A stretch of DNA of 64,000 nucleotides from the NCBI RefSeq assembly GCF_963082655.1, contig NC_081554.1:39950354-40014353 (forward strand), in the 5' to 3' direction. Made by a program: the position numbers and the translations under genes. A model generated the notes under the pieces. It made no database searches, was not told where the DNA came from, and saw only the letters and a list, made by a program, of their open reading frames with translations. The stretch comes from Stomoxys calcitrans (Eukaryota; Arthropoda; Insecta; Diptera; Muscidae). The number at the start of each line of letters is the position of its first letter. Positions within the stretch are counted from its first letter, which is position 1. Positions 54,256-63,900 of this stretch are shown in pieces.

Positions 54256-56464
54256 TTAGGAAAGTTGAGGGTTGGAGGGGGCAAAGAGGTAGTAGTGTTT
54301 ATTGATATTCGTCATAAATTTCTGAACGTCAATGTCGGTAGGAAAGACATTAGCCGGAAGTCGATTCCACATATGAATGGTTCGGGCGAAAAATTAATTT
54401 TCTCGGTAATGCATGGTTCGGTCGACTGGCCAATCAATTACAAACGGGTGTGAGTTCCTGGCAAGTCTTGTATTCCTGGTGAACATCCTAACATCGGGGA
54501 TAAGAAGACAAATATCCCTGGAACACACGCCATGAAAATAACGATAGAGTAATACAACGCTACCCACATTCCGAAGATGTTCAAGAGAAGCAATAGAGTT
54601 GGATACCCCACTGTCCTCAATCAACACCATCGCTCTCCGTTGAACCCGGTCAAGTAACTTCAAGGAAGATTTTGGTACTCCTGCCCATATATGAGAGTTA
54701 TATTCAATCCTCGGCCTGCTGTAGGTAGTATATATTGAGAAGATCATAAGAGTTGAACTATTTCTTGCACCGCGTAAGAAAGCCAGGCTTTAGACCGGGT
54801 AAATCCACCCTAGACCAGATATTCACACTGCGCCAAATCCTGGAAAAGACCCGAGAAGGACAAATCAACACCTACTATCTCTTTGTTGACTACAAAGCCG
54901 CCTTTGATACTCCTTTACGTTCAAAGGTATTTCAAGCCATGTCTGAGTTTGTTATCCCTGCAAAATTAATAAGACTCTGCAGGATGATACTTGCAGATAC
55001 GCGATCCTCAGTAAGAATAGGAAAGAATCTCTCCGAACCATTTAATACCAAACGAGGTTTAAGACAAGGATCGTGTGATCTCTTTAATATCCTGCTGGAG
55101 AAGATTATACGAGATGCAGATGTGAATAGATATGGCACAATAATCACAAGAGAACACATGCTACTCGCCTATGTCGACGATATCGATATCATAGGTCGGT
55201 CACCGGAAGTAGTAACTGCAGCCTTTGAAAGAATCGAAAGAGAGTCAGTGAAAATGGGTCTGGCAGTAAATGGCGATAAGACGAAATGGATGGTTTCAGC
55301 TCCCAAAAAGCCTTGCACAACCGAGCAGATAAAGAATGTGGAGAAAGTTGGGAACCACAACTTTGAGACAGTCAGTAACTTTATCTACCTCGGCACCGCC
55401 GTAACCGAAACGAATGACACCAGTTTTGAGATAAAGGGAAGAATGATACTGGCAAACAGATGCTTCTTTGGACTAATTAAGCAGTTTAGAAACAAGGCCA
55501 CCTCTCGACAGACGAAGATTACACTATACAAGATGCTGATACTATCCGTGCTGTTGTATGGTTCTGAAGCATGGGTACTTGTGACAGCAGATGAGGCAGT
55601 GCTTGGAGTATTTGAGAGAAAGATTCTTCGTAAAATATATGGACCAGTTTGCGTTAATGGGGAATATAGGCGACGTATAAACCACGAGCTGTATGACGAC
55701 GATAGCATAGTTACACGCATCAAAATACAACGGCTGCGTTGGCTAGGTCATGTTATCAGAATGGATGAAGAAGCTCCAGCAAAGAAGTCTTTTGAAGGCA
55801 AATACGGTGGTACACGCAAACCGGGAAGACCAAAAGCCCGATGTAAAGATCAAGTGGTGGGAGACACCTTGAAACTTGGTGTCAGAGATTTTAGAATGAG
55901 CGCAGAAGATCGAGGGGCTTGGAACGCTATTCTACGTTCGACTAGTGGAACAAATATTCTGTCAGAGCCAATTAAAGTAAAGCTTAAGAAAGCCCAATCA
56001 CTTGAATGCTTCTTTCGACACTTCGAATTCGTGTTTTGACCAACGGACATCACATTGTATCTTTATGCCCAGAACATCAAAATATCTGACTGTTCAATAT
56101 CTATACCGTCGATAGATATCGATGATTAAAATGGGTCTGTGAATCGCTTATGAGACAAGAAACAGCACTGCGTCTTCTGTGCGTTAAAGTCTACTCTGTT
56201 CATTCTACCCCACTCGGAAATGGCCAACAAATCCTGGGAGAGCGTCTCATCCATAATTCGCCTGTCCAAAATTTCTTGAGGACTAGGCCTATGGTCGAAT
56301 GAATATGAATGACACAGACTACTGTTGGAATGTATGGAAGTTATGTAAATTTCAGAATCCATTAAATTTCGCCCGATATGGTCATCTTTTGCTTTGGCTA
56401 TTGCTATGAGTCGGTCGAAAAATCGAGTTGTAAGCTGCGGGTATTTTAAACTTTTTCCGTGCAT
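54256..56464 (-). pseudogene. CR1/jockey-like LINE, split by an RTE insertion
   Basis: On the minus strand, 56464 to 55995: SYSFDHRPSPQEILDRRIMD, ISEWGRMNRVDFNAQKTQCC (end of the RT palm and thumb) and, in another frame, FDVLGIKIQCDVRWSKH and VSKEAFK. After the RTE insertion, 54774 to 54256: SIYTTYSRPRIEYNSHIWAG, LLDRVQRRAMVLIEDSGVSN, LYRYFHGVCSRDICLLIPDV and, after one frameshift, RTIHMWNRLPANVFPTDIDV to the stop at 54256-54258. These are the conserved C-terminal blocks of CR1/jockey-type ORF2. Frameshifts and one stop (EAFK stop LGFLK) inactivate it. Confidence 0.85.
54785..55984 (+). pseudogene. RTE-type LINE, 5'-truncated insertion with long open frame
   Basis: Starts within RT (GFRPGKSTLDQIFTLRQILE) and continues FVDYKAAFDTPLRSKVFQAM, RQGSCDLFNILLEKIIRDAD, LLAYVDDIDIIGR (active-site YVDD), NGDKTKWMVSAPKKPCTTEQ, then the C-terminal LLYGSEAWVLVTADEAVLGV and KPGRPKARCKDQVVGD. 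It is the best preserved RTE copy: the frame has no internal stop, but the usual stop (tcatag) reads tcagag, so it runs on into antisense CR1 and the open frame is 428 codons (54753-56039). The endonuclease is absent, so it cannot move by itself. Flanking taagaaagcc at 54775-54784 and 55985-55994 is a 10-bp target duplication. Confidence 0.92.
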
Positions 56465-56809
56465 TGTCTTTCTTCAGCCCATCCATATAGGCTTAGTTTT
56501 TGATCCTATCCTTGCTTTTTAAAATGATCCAATTAAAAACTCCATCGGATTGGTATCTAGCAAATTGGACAGCAAGAGTGCTGATGAAATGAAGTACTTA
56601 GAGTATTTGTAAGGAAAAATTTTCATAAAATATGGGGAATGGATTGTGTAAAGTATGAAAATATACCCTACGTTGGTTAAGACATTAAGACACATTGCAC
56701 GGTGGGACAGAATCGGAAAAAATAGTAAAAAATATGCCACTTAAGAACAGGTAGAAAAAACTCTTTTAATTTTGAAATGTTAGGATTTGAGGTATTATCG
56801 ATATCATGT
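56465..56809. other. No recognisable feature
   Basis: Sequence between CR1 and LINE-3. It may include decayed CR1 upstream sequence, but I cannot support that. Confidence 0.35.
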
Positions 56810-57315
56810 CAGGACCAGGACCAGGCCCGAAGGACAACGAATGATAGATGGTCATAAAGAGGGGGCTGTGAGCATTCCAAAACTATGTGACCCAATCTAG
56901 ACTTGAAGAGGTATACAGCTTTGCTGTCATGGGCTAGAACAGACGTCTCAGTCATTGTGTCCGTCACGGCAGGCCACTGTCTATTCGGAAAACATGCTGA
57001 CAGACTGAAGGTTGCCAGCAACTTTTCCAGAAGCTGTAAGGACATCGAAGAAGAAGAGACTATAGAACACCTTCTGTGTGTGTGTCCCGCACTTGCAGTT
57101 AGAAGGAGTTCTACGTTAGGTTCTGATTTCTTTGAGGACCCGTCTGATTTAGTGGATGTGAACATTCCCAAGTTATTGGGTTTTTAAAGCCATCTGGATG
57201 GTTCAACGGTAGGAACTAGAAGGCATCTTCCTTCTTCTGTTCCTGTGGTATCACAATGGGCGAAAACGTCTTAGTGGGTCTGATGGCAGACTCCCACTTC
57301 AACCTAATCTAAACT
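56810..57315 (+). pseudogene. LINE-3, 3'-terminal fragment
   Basis: Open frame 56903-57187 reads ARTDVSVIVSVTAGHCLFGK, HADRLKVAS, then CKDIEEEETIEHLLCVCPAL (zinc knuckle) and LVDVNIPKLLGF at the C-terminus. It is followed by about 130 bp of 3' region ending 'caacctaatctaaac'. The first knuckle cysteine block is damaged (NFSRSCK, deletion before it). 5' truncated. Confidence 0.8.
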
Positions 57316-57354
57316 ACTGCAGTGTGCGTCAACATCCCACAATTCAGTTAAAAG

Positions 57355-57610
57355 TTATACAGTCAAGTCAAAAAATGTGACAAAAGTGGATTTTTTGCAT
57401 TTTTTGGAGCTAAGCATCATTCTGCCTTCCCAACAATTAGAATTCCTAAGCAAACAAGTGGACCGATCGAAGACAAACTAATTTCAAACTTCTCCTCTTA
57501 TTTTGAAAAACAAAGCTTCAGTATTACACTGAAGCTTTGTTTTATGGAGTTGAATAAAACAAAATACTATACCACAGTGATGGTGTGGGGCACAAATATG
57601 GTGTGTTTAC
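57355..57610 (+). mobile_element. Possible Tc1-like remnant
   Basis: Begins 'acagtcaagtcaaaaaatgtgac', which resembles a Tc1-family end. At 57572-57600 a frame reads TVMVWGTN, the Tc1 transposase landmark. The region between is deleted or scrambled and no right end is seen. Confidence 0.4.
57507..57543. repeat. Perfect 16-bp hairpin, 5-nt loop
   Basis: aaaacaaagcttcagt (57507-57522), loop attac, actgaagctttgtttt (57528-57543). No following structure indicates an RNA gene. Confidence 0.95.
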
Positions 57611-58439
57611 ACATCAAAATTGAATGACGAATTGAAAAACAACAAAAATTGATTCAATTCATTCGCTGTTTCTCATATTGTTTACTTAGCTGTGTAGAAT
57701 TTTAACATTACACAAAACTTTAAAAAACATATATGAACAGTTGACATCAGCATCAGCATTAAAAGAACATAAGAAAAGAAAGATAGCAATAGACCGACGT
57801 GAAGCAACGCTACACCACTTGTGGGGAAACAATTGAAATTGGATGGTGAAAAGAATTTTTAAGTAAAAATCCAATGACATATAACAAATTTGGTTCTTAA
57901 AATAATTCTAATTTAAATCAACCGTTACACAGTGTTGCGGAATCGAAAATTTTTGGAAATAATTCCGAACGAATAGAGATATGTGTACGAAACTTTACAT
58001 AGCTAATGTTGAGGTGTTTTCCAATAAGAGTGCAAAATTTGGAGACCCTACAGGGTTGTATTCAAAGGCTGATACATGGGGCTTGAAAGTGGGTCACTTT
58101 AAGCATGTAAAATTTTGCACTGCTTGCCAAACACTCATTTATGGCCCGATCGGATTGATTATTTTTTAAAAGAAAGTGTTCATAAAACCCTACAAAAAAA
58201 ATATGCTGTATGTGTGCATATATGTATATCGCTAACGGTTTATGAGTTATCAGACATACAAAAAAATTCAATGTTCACTTTTTTATATAGTAAGAAAGAC
58301 TAAAAAATTCTACGAATATTAAAAAAGAATTGTCTCTTTCTATTAAAAGGTATTCGCTTCAGAATCTAAAATTTCTGAAGAAAGTCCCAATTTTGCATTA
58401 TTTTTGTAAAAAGTGTAATATCATAATTTTCTTCATTAG
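57611..58439. other. No recognisable gene
   Basis: AT-rich, with short frames of 60-70 codons only. Nothing I can support. Confidence 0.4.
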
Positions 58440-58528
58440 TTTTATACCCACCACTATAGGAGGGTATACTAATCTAGCCATTCCGTTTGAAACACATCGA
58501 AATATTGATGAAACACACCATAAAGTAT
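58440..58528 (-). mobile_element. HTR right-end scrap
   Basis: 'tttatacccaccactataggagggtatactaatctagccattccgtttg' is a reversed HTR right end, interrupted at 58528 by the MITE. Confidence 0.78.
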
Positions 58529-58764
58529 TGGGTTGCCCAAAAAGTAATTGCGGATTTTTTAAAAGAAAGTAAATACATTTTTAATAAAGCTTAGAACGAA
58601 CTTTAATCAAATATACTTTTTTTACACTTTTTTTCTAAAGCAAACTAAAAGTAGCAGCTGATAAATGACAGAAGAAAGAATGCAATTACAGAGTCATAAG
58701 CTGTGAAAAAATTTGTCAACGCCGACTATATGAAAAATCCGCAATTACTTTTTGGGCAACCCAA
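58529..58764. mobile_element. mariner-derived MITE
   Basis: 236 bp, perfect TTGGGTTGCCC ends, TA on both sides (58527-58528 and 58765-58766). It sits directly against the element starting at 58770. Confidence 0.93.
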
Positions 58765-58769
58765 TATAT

Positions 58770-59825
58770 AGGGTGATTTCTTGGCTATTGTCTTTTTGGT
58801 AACACTGGTTAAACAGCTCATACACGTTTCGTATTTTGTTTCAGTGTCAAACAACTTCAGTTTGGTCTATCATTTAACCATGAATCGTCTTACAAAACAA
58901 CAACTCTTGCAAATTATTGAATTTTATTATAAAAATGCGTACCCTGCTCGAATCTCAATTTTGGCTCAATGGGTACGCAAATAAACAGAATTGTCAATTT
59001 TGGAGTGAAAAGGCATTGTAAGAGCTACCAATGCATCCAGAAAAGTCACAGTTTGTCACACTACGGTTTATAGGCCGGTGGCATCATTGGACCGTACTTC
59101 TACAAAAAACATAACTGTGAATGGTGAACGCTAGCGTTAGATGATATCCAATTTTATTTTGCCCACTATGCAAGAGCTCGACTTGCATGACATGTGGTCT
59201 CAACAAGACGGTGCCACACGTAACAATGGACTTATTGAGAGGGAATTTCGGTGAACATTTAATTTCACGTTCGAGACCGGTCCATTGGCCGCCTAGATCG
59301 TTCGATTTAACGCCTTTAGACTATTTTTTCTGCGACTATGTTAAAGCTCATGTCTATACAGACAAGTCTGCTTCAATTGACGCATTGGAAGGCAACATTG
59401 AAGCATTTATTCGTGAGATACCGGCCGAAATGTTGGAAAGAGAATGCCACAATTGAACTAAGCGGATGGACCATTTGAAGCGAAGTCACGGTCAACATTT
59501 GCATGAAATAATCTTCAAATGTTAAATCAAGTGGGTCTTACTATCCATTCAAATAAGGACAAGCCCGCTTTAATTGACACATTGGAAGGCAACATTGAAG
59601 CATTTATTCGTGAGATACCGGCCAAAATGTTGGAAAGAGTATGCCACAATTGGACTAAGCGGATGGACCATTTGAGGCGAAGTCACGGTCAACATTTGCA
59701 TGAAATAATCTTCATATGTTAAATCAAGTGGATCTTACTATCCATTCAAATAAGGATTTCATGCCATTTCTGAATTTTTTTGTGTTTTTTCTAACTTTCT
59801 TATAGCTCTTAAAAATCACTCTTTG
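58770..59825 (+). mobile_element. Tc1/mariner-superfamily element with 3' duplication, decayed
   Basis: Starts agggtgatttcttgg and ends near aaaaatcactctt, the same end motif as the foldback element at 1664. Transposase pieces in order: MNRLTKQQLLQIIEFYYKNA, then a large deletion, QNCQFWSEKAL, GGIIGPYFYKK-like, MQELDLHDMWSQQDGAT (catalytic QQDG), SRPVHWPPRSFDLTPLDYFF (third catalytic aspartate), VYTDKSASIDALEGNIEAFI and the C-terminus HLKRSHGQHLHEIIF. The last ~190 bp (about 59350-59545) recur at 59560-59755 as a direct partial duplication. Deletions and stops prevent function. Confidence 0.85.
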
Positions 59826-59939
59826 CATGTATAAAGAGTGTAACGTTCTGCACCTAATTTTATTTGAAAACTGCTAACCTCAGGTGAAGAATACTTCCGA
59901 GGATGTCAAAAAATCTTGCAGGCTTACCTTGTGATTTGT

Positions 59940-60760
59940 GATTTGCGAAGACATTGGTAAACCGATTTTTAACTTATAGACAGATTCTTATCCGATTGGG
60001 ATGAAATTTTGCGAGTAATGTTTTGGTAAACTTCTAAGAACTGTGCTTAGTATGGTTCAAATCAGTTCATAACCTGATATATTGGGTTGCCCAAAAAGTA
60101 ATTGCGGATTTTTCATATAGTCCGCGTTGACAAATTTTTTCACAGCTTGTGACTCTGTAATTGCGTTCTTTCTTCTGTCAGTTATCAGCTGTTACTTTTA
60201 GCTTGCTTTAGAAAAAAAGTGTAAAAAAAGTATATTTGATTAAAGTTCATTCTAAGTTTTTTTAAAAATGCATTTACTTTCTTTTAAAAAATCCGCAAAT
60301 TACTTTTTGGGCAACCCAATAGCTGCCATATAAACCGATCTTGGGTGTTGACTTCTTGAGCCTCTAGAGGCCGCAATTCTTAGCCGATTTGAATGAAATT
60401 TTGCATTAGGTGTTTTGTTATGACTTTCAATAGCTGTGGTTAGTATGGCACAAATCGGTACATAACCTGCTACAGCTCCCATATAAACCGATCTGGGATC
60501 TTGACTTCTTGAGCCTCTAGAGGGCGCAATTCTCAGCCGATTTGGCAGAAATTTTGTACAACGGCTTCTCTCATGACCTTCAACATATGCGTCTAATAAG
60601 GTCTGAATCGATCAATAGCTTCATCAGCTCCCATATAAACCGATCTTCCGATTTTGCTTCTTGAGCCCCTACAAGGCGCAATTCTTATCCGAATGAACTG
60701 AAATATTACACAACGACCTCTACAATGTTCAGCCTTCATTTTTAGCCCGAATCGGACTAT
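59940..60760 (-). mobile_element. HTR internal array, reverse, with nested MITE
   Basis: Units 'cataacctgatatagctgccatataaaccgatc' and 'gagcctctagagggcgcaattct' recur near 60060/60330, 60470 and 60630. Both ends are missing. It reaches within about 230 bp of the CRAL-TRIO start codon. Confidence 0.78.
60082..60319. mobile_element. mariner-derived MITE with reconstructable empty site
   Basis: 238 bp with TTGGGTTGCCC ends and TA on both sides (60080-60081, 60320-60321). Removing it and one TA restores 'cctgatatagctgccatat', exactly the sequence of sister HTR units. Confidence 0.95.
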
Positions 60761-60990
60761 TACTTATTTTTTATTATGCCATGATAGGCGTCATTGATTT
60801 ATAAAACCAAACTAAGCCCAGAAAAATTTGTTGTAGCAATACATAAATGTATGTCACCATTGCGATGATGTAGGGTACGAACCAAACACAACCTTAACAC
60901 AGCCGCCAAAAAAGATTATAGAAATATAACATAACTCACATTTACTTAGTGTTGCTTTTGCTTCCGAACCGCAAAGACCTTAACATAAAT

Positions 60991-62091
60991 ATGGCTCAAA
61001 TTAGGCCTCTGTGCCCGGAATTACAAAAAATTGCCATTGAAGAGTTGGGTGAAGTACCTTCACGAATATCTGAGGATTTACAAACATTGAAAACTTGGAT
61101 ACAACAACAGCCACATTTGAAGGCACGATTGGATGATCAATTGCTGATACAATTTCTAAGAGGCTGTAAATATAGTTTGGAAAGGGCCAAAGAAAAATTG
61201 GATCATTTTTATGCTTTATCATCGAAATATCCCGACATATTTCCCATTAAGAATGTGGATACTCCTAGTTTTAGAGAAGTACACAATTTAGGGTAAGTAA
61301 CATTGAGTAACTTTGTTTGCCCCAGTTCCTTAATGGTAGTTCCTGAGCAATTTGCAACTTAAGACTAAAATCGTTGTCTTCCATTTTTCCTAGATGTTTT
61401 TTTACCCTGCCAAAACTTTTGCACAATGATGGTCCACGAATTATAATAATTCGGATTAGTTTTCCCACCGAGAAGTATACAGTTGAACAATTCTTTCAAC
61501 CTCTTACCACAATGCTTGAAGTAATGCTACTCAATGATCCTTATGCCTGCATAAAAGGTTTATTCTACATTATTGACTTTGCCGAAACCACTTTCAATCA
61601 AGTTTTGCACATCACACCAAGTACTAGTAAACGAATGGTGGCTTTTGTTGAGAAATCTTTGCCTTTTCGCATTAAGGCTTGGTGTTTCATAAATGTACCA
61701 TCTTTAGCAGAGCCAATTGTTAAAGTTGTGGCAGCGTCTGCTTCAGAAAAAATAAGAAAACGGGTGAGTGATTGACACGAAATATTGGTTGAAGAGTGAA
61801 GACAAAAAAGAACTAATTTGAAATATATTCTAGATACACGTTTATGGCAAGGATTCTTCTAAACTTGAAGAACTGGTACCTTTGAAATTTCTTCCTACAG
61901 AATATGGCGGAGAAAATGGTTCCTTGAGGCAAATCGTTAAAGACTACAACAAGGTGTGGGATGAATATCGAGATTATTTTAAGGAAAATTCCCAGTATGG
62001 CACCGATGAAAGCTTGAGGCCAGGAAAACCTCTGGAATTTGATAGCATGTTTGGCTTATGCGGATCTTTTAGGAAACTGGAAGTGGATTAA
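60991..62091 (+). CDS. CRAL-TRIO domain protein (alpha-tocopherol transfer protein-like)
   Basis: Three exons: 60991-61292, 61394-61763 and 61834-62091, joined by GT-AG introns of 101 and 70 bp (donors gtaagt and gtgagt, acceptors tcctag and ttctag). The product is 309 residues, normal for the insect family. Residues 48-75 (LDDQLLIQFLRGCKYSLERA) are the CRAL-TRIO N-terminal helical domain. The SEC14-type ligand pocket spans about 102-255, with FYIIDFAETTFNQVLHITPS, FRIKAWCFINVP and the LPTEYGGENGS signature (244-254). The tail YGTDE..RPGKPLEFDS..GSFRKLEVD is the usual end. Family members bind small lipophilic ligands in the cytosol; the ligand here is unknown. I chose ATG 60991 because MAQIRPLCPELQKIA fits the family start and upstream codons lack an ATG. 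No frame disruption seen. Confidence 0.95.
61293..61393 (+). other. Intron 1 of the CRAL-TRIO gene
   Basis: 101 bp, phase 2 (it splits a glycine codon gg|a). About half of it is SINE-tail sequence (61314-61362). Confidence 0.92.
61314..61362 (+). mobile_element. SINE 3'-tail remnant inside intron 1
   Basis: 'tttgccccagttccttaatgg' and 'gagcaatttgcaactt' align with the SINE tail 'tttgcccctgttccttagtgg..gggcaaaatttgcaattt' with a few changes and small gaps. Head and body are absent. Confidence 0.7.
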
Positions 62092-62117
62092 AGGAAATAG
62101 AAAACTGAAAATTGAAA

Positions 62118-62123
62118 AATAAA
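62118..62123 (+). terminator. Poly(A) signal AATAAA of the CRAL-TRIO gene
   Basis: AATAAA lies 27 bp after the stop codon. An HTR left end starts about 15 bp further on, so the transcript end is squeezed between stop and repeat. Confidence 0.7.
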
Positions 62124-62134
62124 ACTGAGAAAAA

Positions 62135-62345
62135 CTAAAACAAGTAGAAGGGTGTTATCTACGGCTGGGTCAAATCTTATATAGCCTCCACCACGCATCG
62201 CATTTGTGAAAAAAAATACCTTGGATTTCCTTATATTTTTGGCTAAGAACAATTTCCTGTAGGTGCTTAAGAAGTTTAATCGAGAGATCGGTTTTATGAC
62301 ATATGTACCGATTTGGGCCATACGTGGAACAACATGTTGGAGACA
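62135..62345 (+). mobile_element. HTR left end
   Basis: 'aaaacaagtagaagggtgttatctacggctgggtcaaatc' then 'cctccaccacgcatcgcatttg' is a decayed left end followed by one unit ('gagagatcggttttatgac'). Confidence 0.75.
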
Positions 62346-63200
62346 GCGCGGTTACAGTTGTGCCACTTAAGTATCAAATTTGAAACATTTTTTCCAACCA
62401 TGATCAACTAGTGCACCATTTTCTGATTGTGCTACTAAATACCACATTTTTTATTTATGGCCCACTTTACCACCCTTTGTATCACTTTTCAAAAATCATT
62501 CTTTTATTGCGTGTTTTGGCTTAAAAAACCGTGGTACATGTACGCAAAAAAAAATAATACGTTATGAATAATTTTATGACAACAAAATACTTTTATTACA
62601 AAGTTTTTCTTTTATAGTAACCGTGTAACCTTTCGCTCCAACATATCAAACGTTAGCCATAAACATAGCATCATCAAATATAACTTACTTTGTATATTGT
62701 AAACCCTTTAGCAGCTTCGCCTTCGGTAAAACGACTTTTCTTTTGTTGTGAAACCAAAAACTATTTAATGCCAAAAGTGTTTCGATAGCCGCAAACGATT
62801 ATTCGTTTACCGGATCAAAAATTATTCTCTTGTGTCTCTCCCACTAGAGAGAAAGAGTGAGTATGTGAGCATATAGACAAGTAATGGGCAAAAATACTCA
62901 TAATACTGCCTATTACCGTGTACGTACACTAGAAAATAATCACAATCAAGCCTATGGGCTTGCACATAATTGCACTTTTGTGCTCATTTTTCCTTTCTTT
63001 CTGATTGAGCAAAGAGCAGTCGATATGTTGAGCAGCTCGATCGAGTATTCTAGTTTTACCTTAGATACAGTTTTACCTGATATGTGCTATGGCAAAAATC
63101 ATTAGAGCCACAGACAAATGGCTGTCAGGTACAAAAATATCTAAGCCATATACATTGCTTGGTAATATTTACGCGATAAAGAAATATCCATCCCAAAATA
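62346..63200. other. No recognisable gene
   Basis: AT-rich sequence with no open frame over 75 codons and no repeat I recognise from the rest of the window. Confidence 0.4.
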
Positions 63201-63289
63201 GGTATAAAAATGTGCACTTCCATGGCAGCCGGTTGAACGCAACGGATTGACCCAATGGAATCCTTCATCGGCCAGGGTCTGCCGCCTCA

Positions 63290-63560
63290 ATGTACGTGTT
63301 CGTCCTTTTATCGTCATGGGAGAGACACATAGCGAAGTGCATTCTCCACACGCTTCAGATCCGTGTCGGGATTGAAAAGAACCCCGGGCCCTGGTTCTGT
63401 ACGGTTTACTAGAACCGAATCCATTATCGGTCGGTGTGGTGTAACCTGTGCATGGGGTGGGTGCATTTCCGATCTTGCCCTGGCCTTACGTCAATACGGA
63501 AATATAGTCGCAATAAATATGTTGCAAAGTGCTGTGCGAACATAGACAGCAGTGGGTCAT
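63290..63560 (+). pseudogene. LINE-6: 2A-like motif plus zinc finger, N-terminal fragment
   Basis: From ATG 63290 the frame reads a hydrophobic/mixed leader (MYVFVLLSSWERHIAKCILH), then RVGIEKNPGPW at 63362-63394. NPGP preceded by IE is the 2A-like ribosome-skipping signature found at the N-terminus of some LINE ORFs; the usual aspartate two before E is glycine here. Next comes FCTVY, a stop (63407-63409) where the finger should continue, then WCNLCMGWVHFRSCPGLTSI and AKCC, a PHD-like CxxC..WVH..C pattern in the same frame. The second cysteine of the first pair has become tyrosine. Inactive; clade (possibly ingi-like) unassigned. Confidence 0.72.
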
Positions 63561-63618
63561 AAGCGTCGTCGCCTTCTGCGCCCTCGTTGTTTTTGTTACT
63601 GTTGCAGTTTTTCGTGTT

Positions 63619-63900
63619 CTATCTTTCGTCTGCTTGATTCTGTTGAGTGTCAAGATCCAGGAACTTTGCGACTAAGATGGGATGCGTCCAAAGGGATCTG
63701 GGTCTGAGGGACATAAATCTCGCACGTCGGCATCAGTCCTTGCTCCGTAGGAGTTGAGGTGGCTGCATCTGCCGGAACGTAATTGAGCCAGAATTACTCT
63801 GGTTTGTCGGAGGAGGTCAATTTCTTCGGGTGCAATGGAAAGCGGTCGTTCTCCAAGGACTACATTAACCCGTAGTTATTTACCGCATCTACTAATTTGT
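63619..63900 (-). pseudogene. LINE-6-like ORF2 C-terminal fragment
   Basis: Antisense: ERPLSIAPEEIDLLRQTRVI, LAQLRSGRCSHLNSYGARTD, DVRDLCPSDPDPF, then after one frameshift LWTHPILVAKFLDLDTQQNQ to a stop at 63619-63621. 'LAQLRSG.C..LNSY' and 'LW..P...A.FL.L' are the conserved end of jockey/ingi-type ORF2. The knuckle that should follow DLCP has lost its cysteines. It lies inverted relative to the 2A fragment. Confidence 0.72.

Noticed and set aside
54753..56039. A single 428-aa host protein
   Set aside because: Sequence is RTE reverse transcriptase with antisense CR1 at both ends; flanking 10-bp duplication proves an insertion.
60949..60990. Upstream start for the CRAL-TRIO protein
   Set aside because: The codon at 60949 is GTG, not ATG, and the added residues do not resemble the family N-terminus; ATG 60991 fits.
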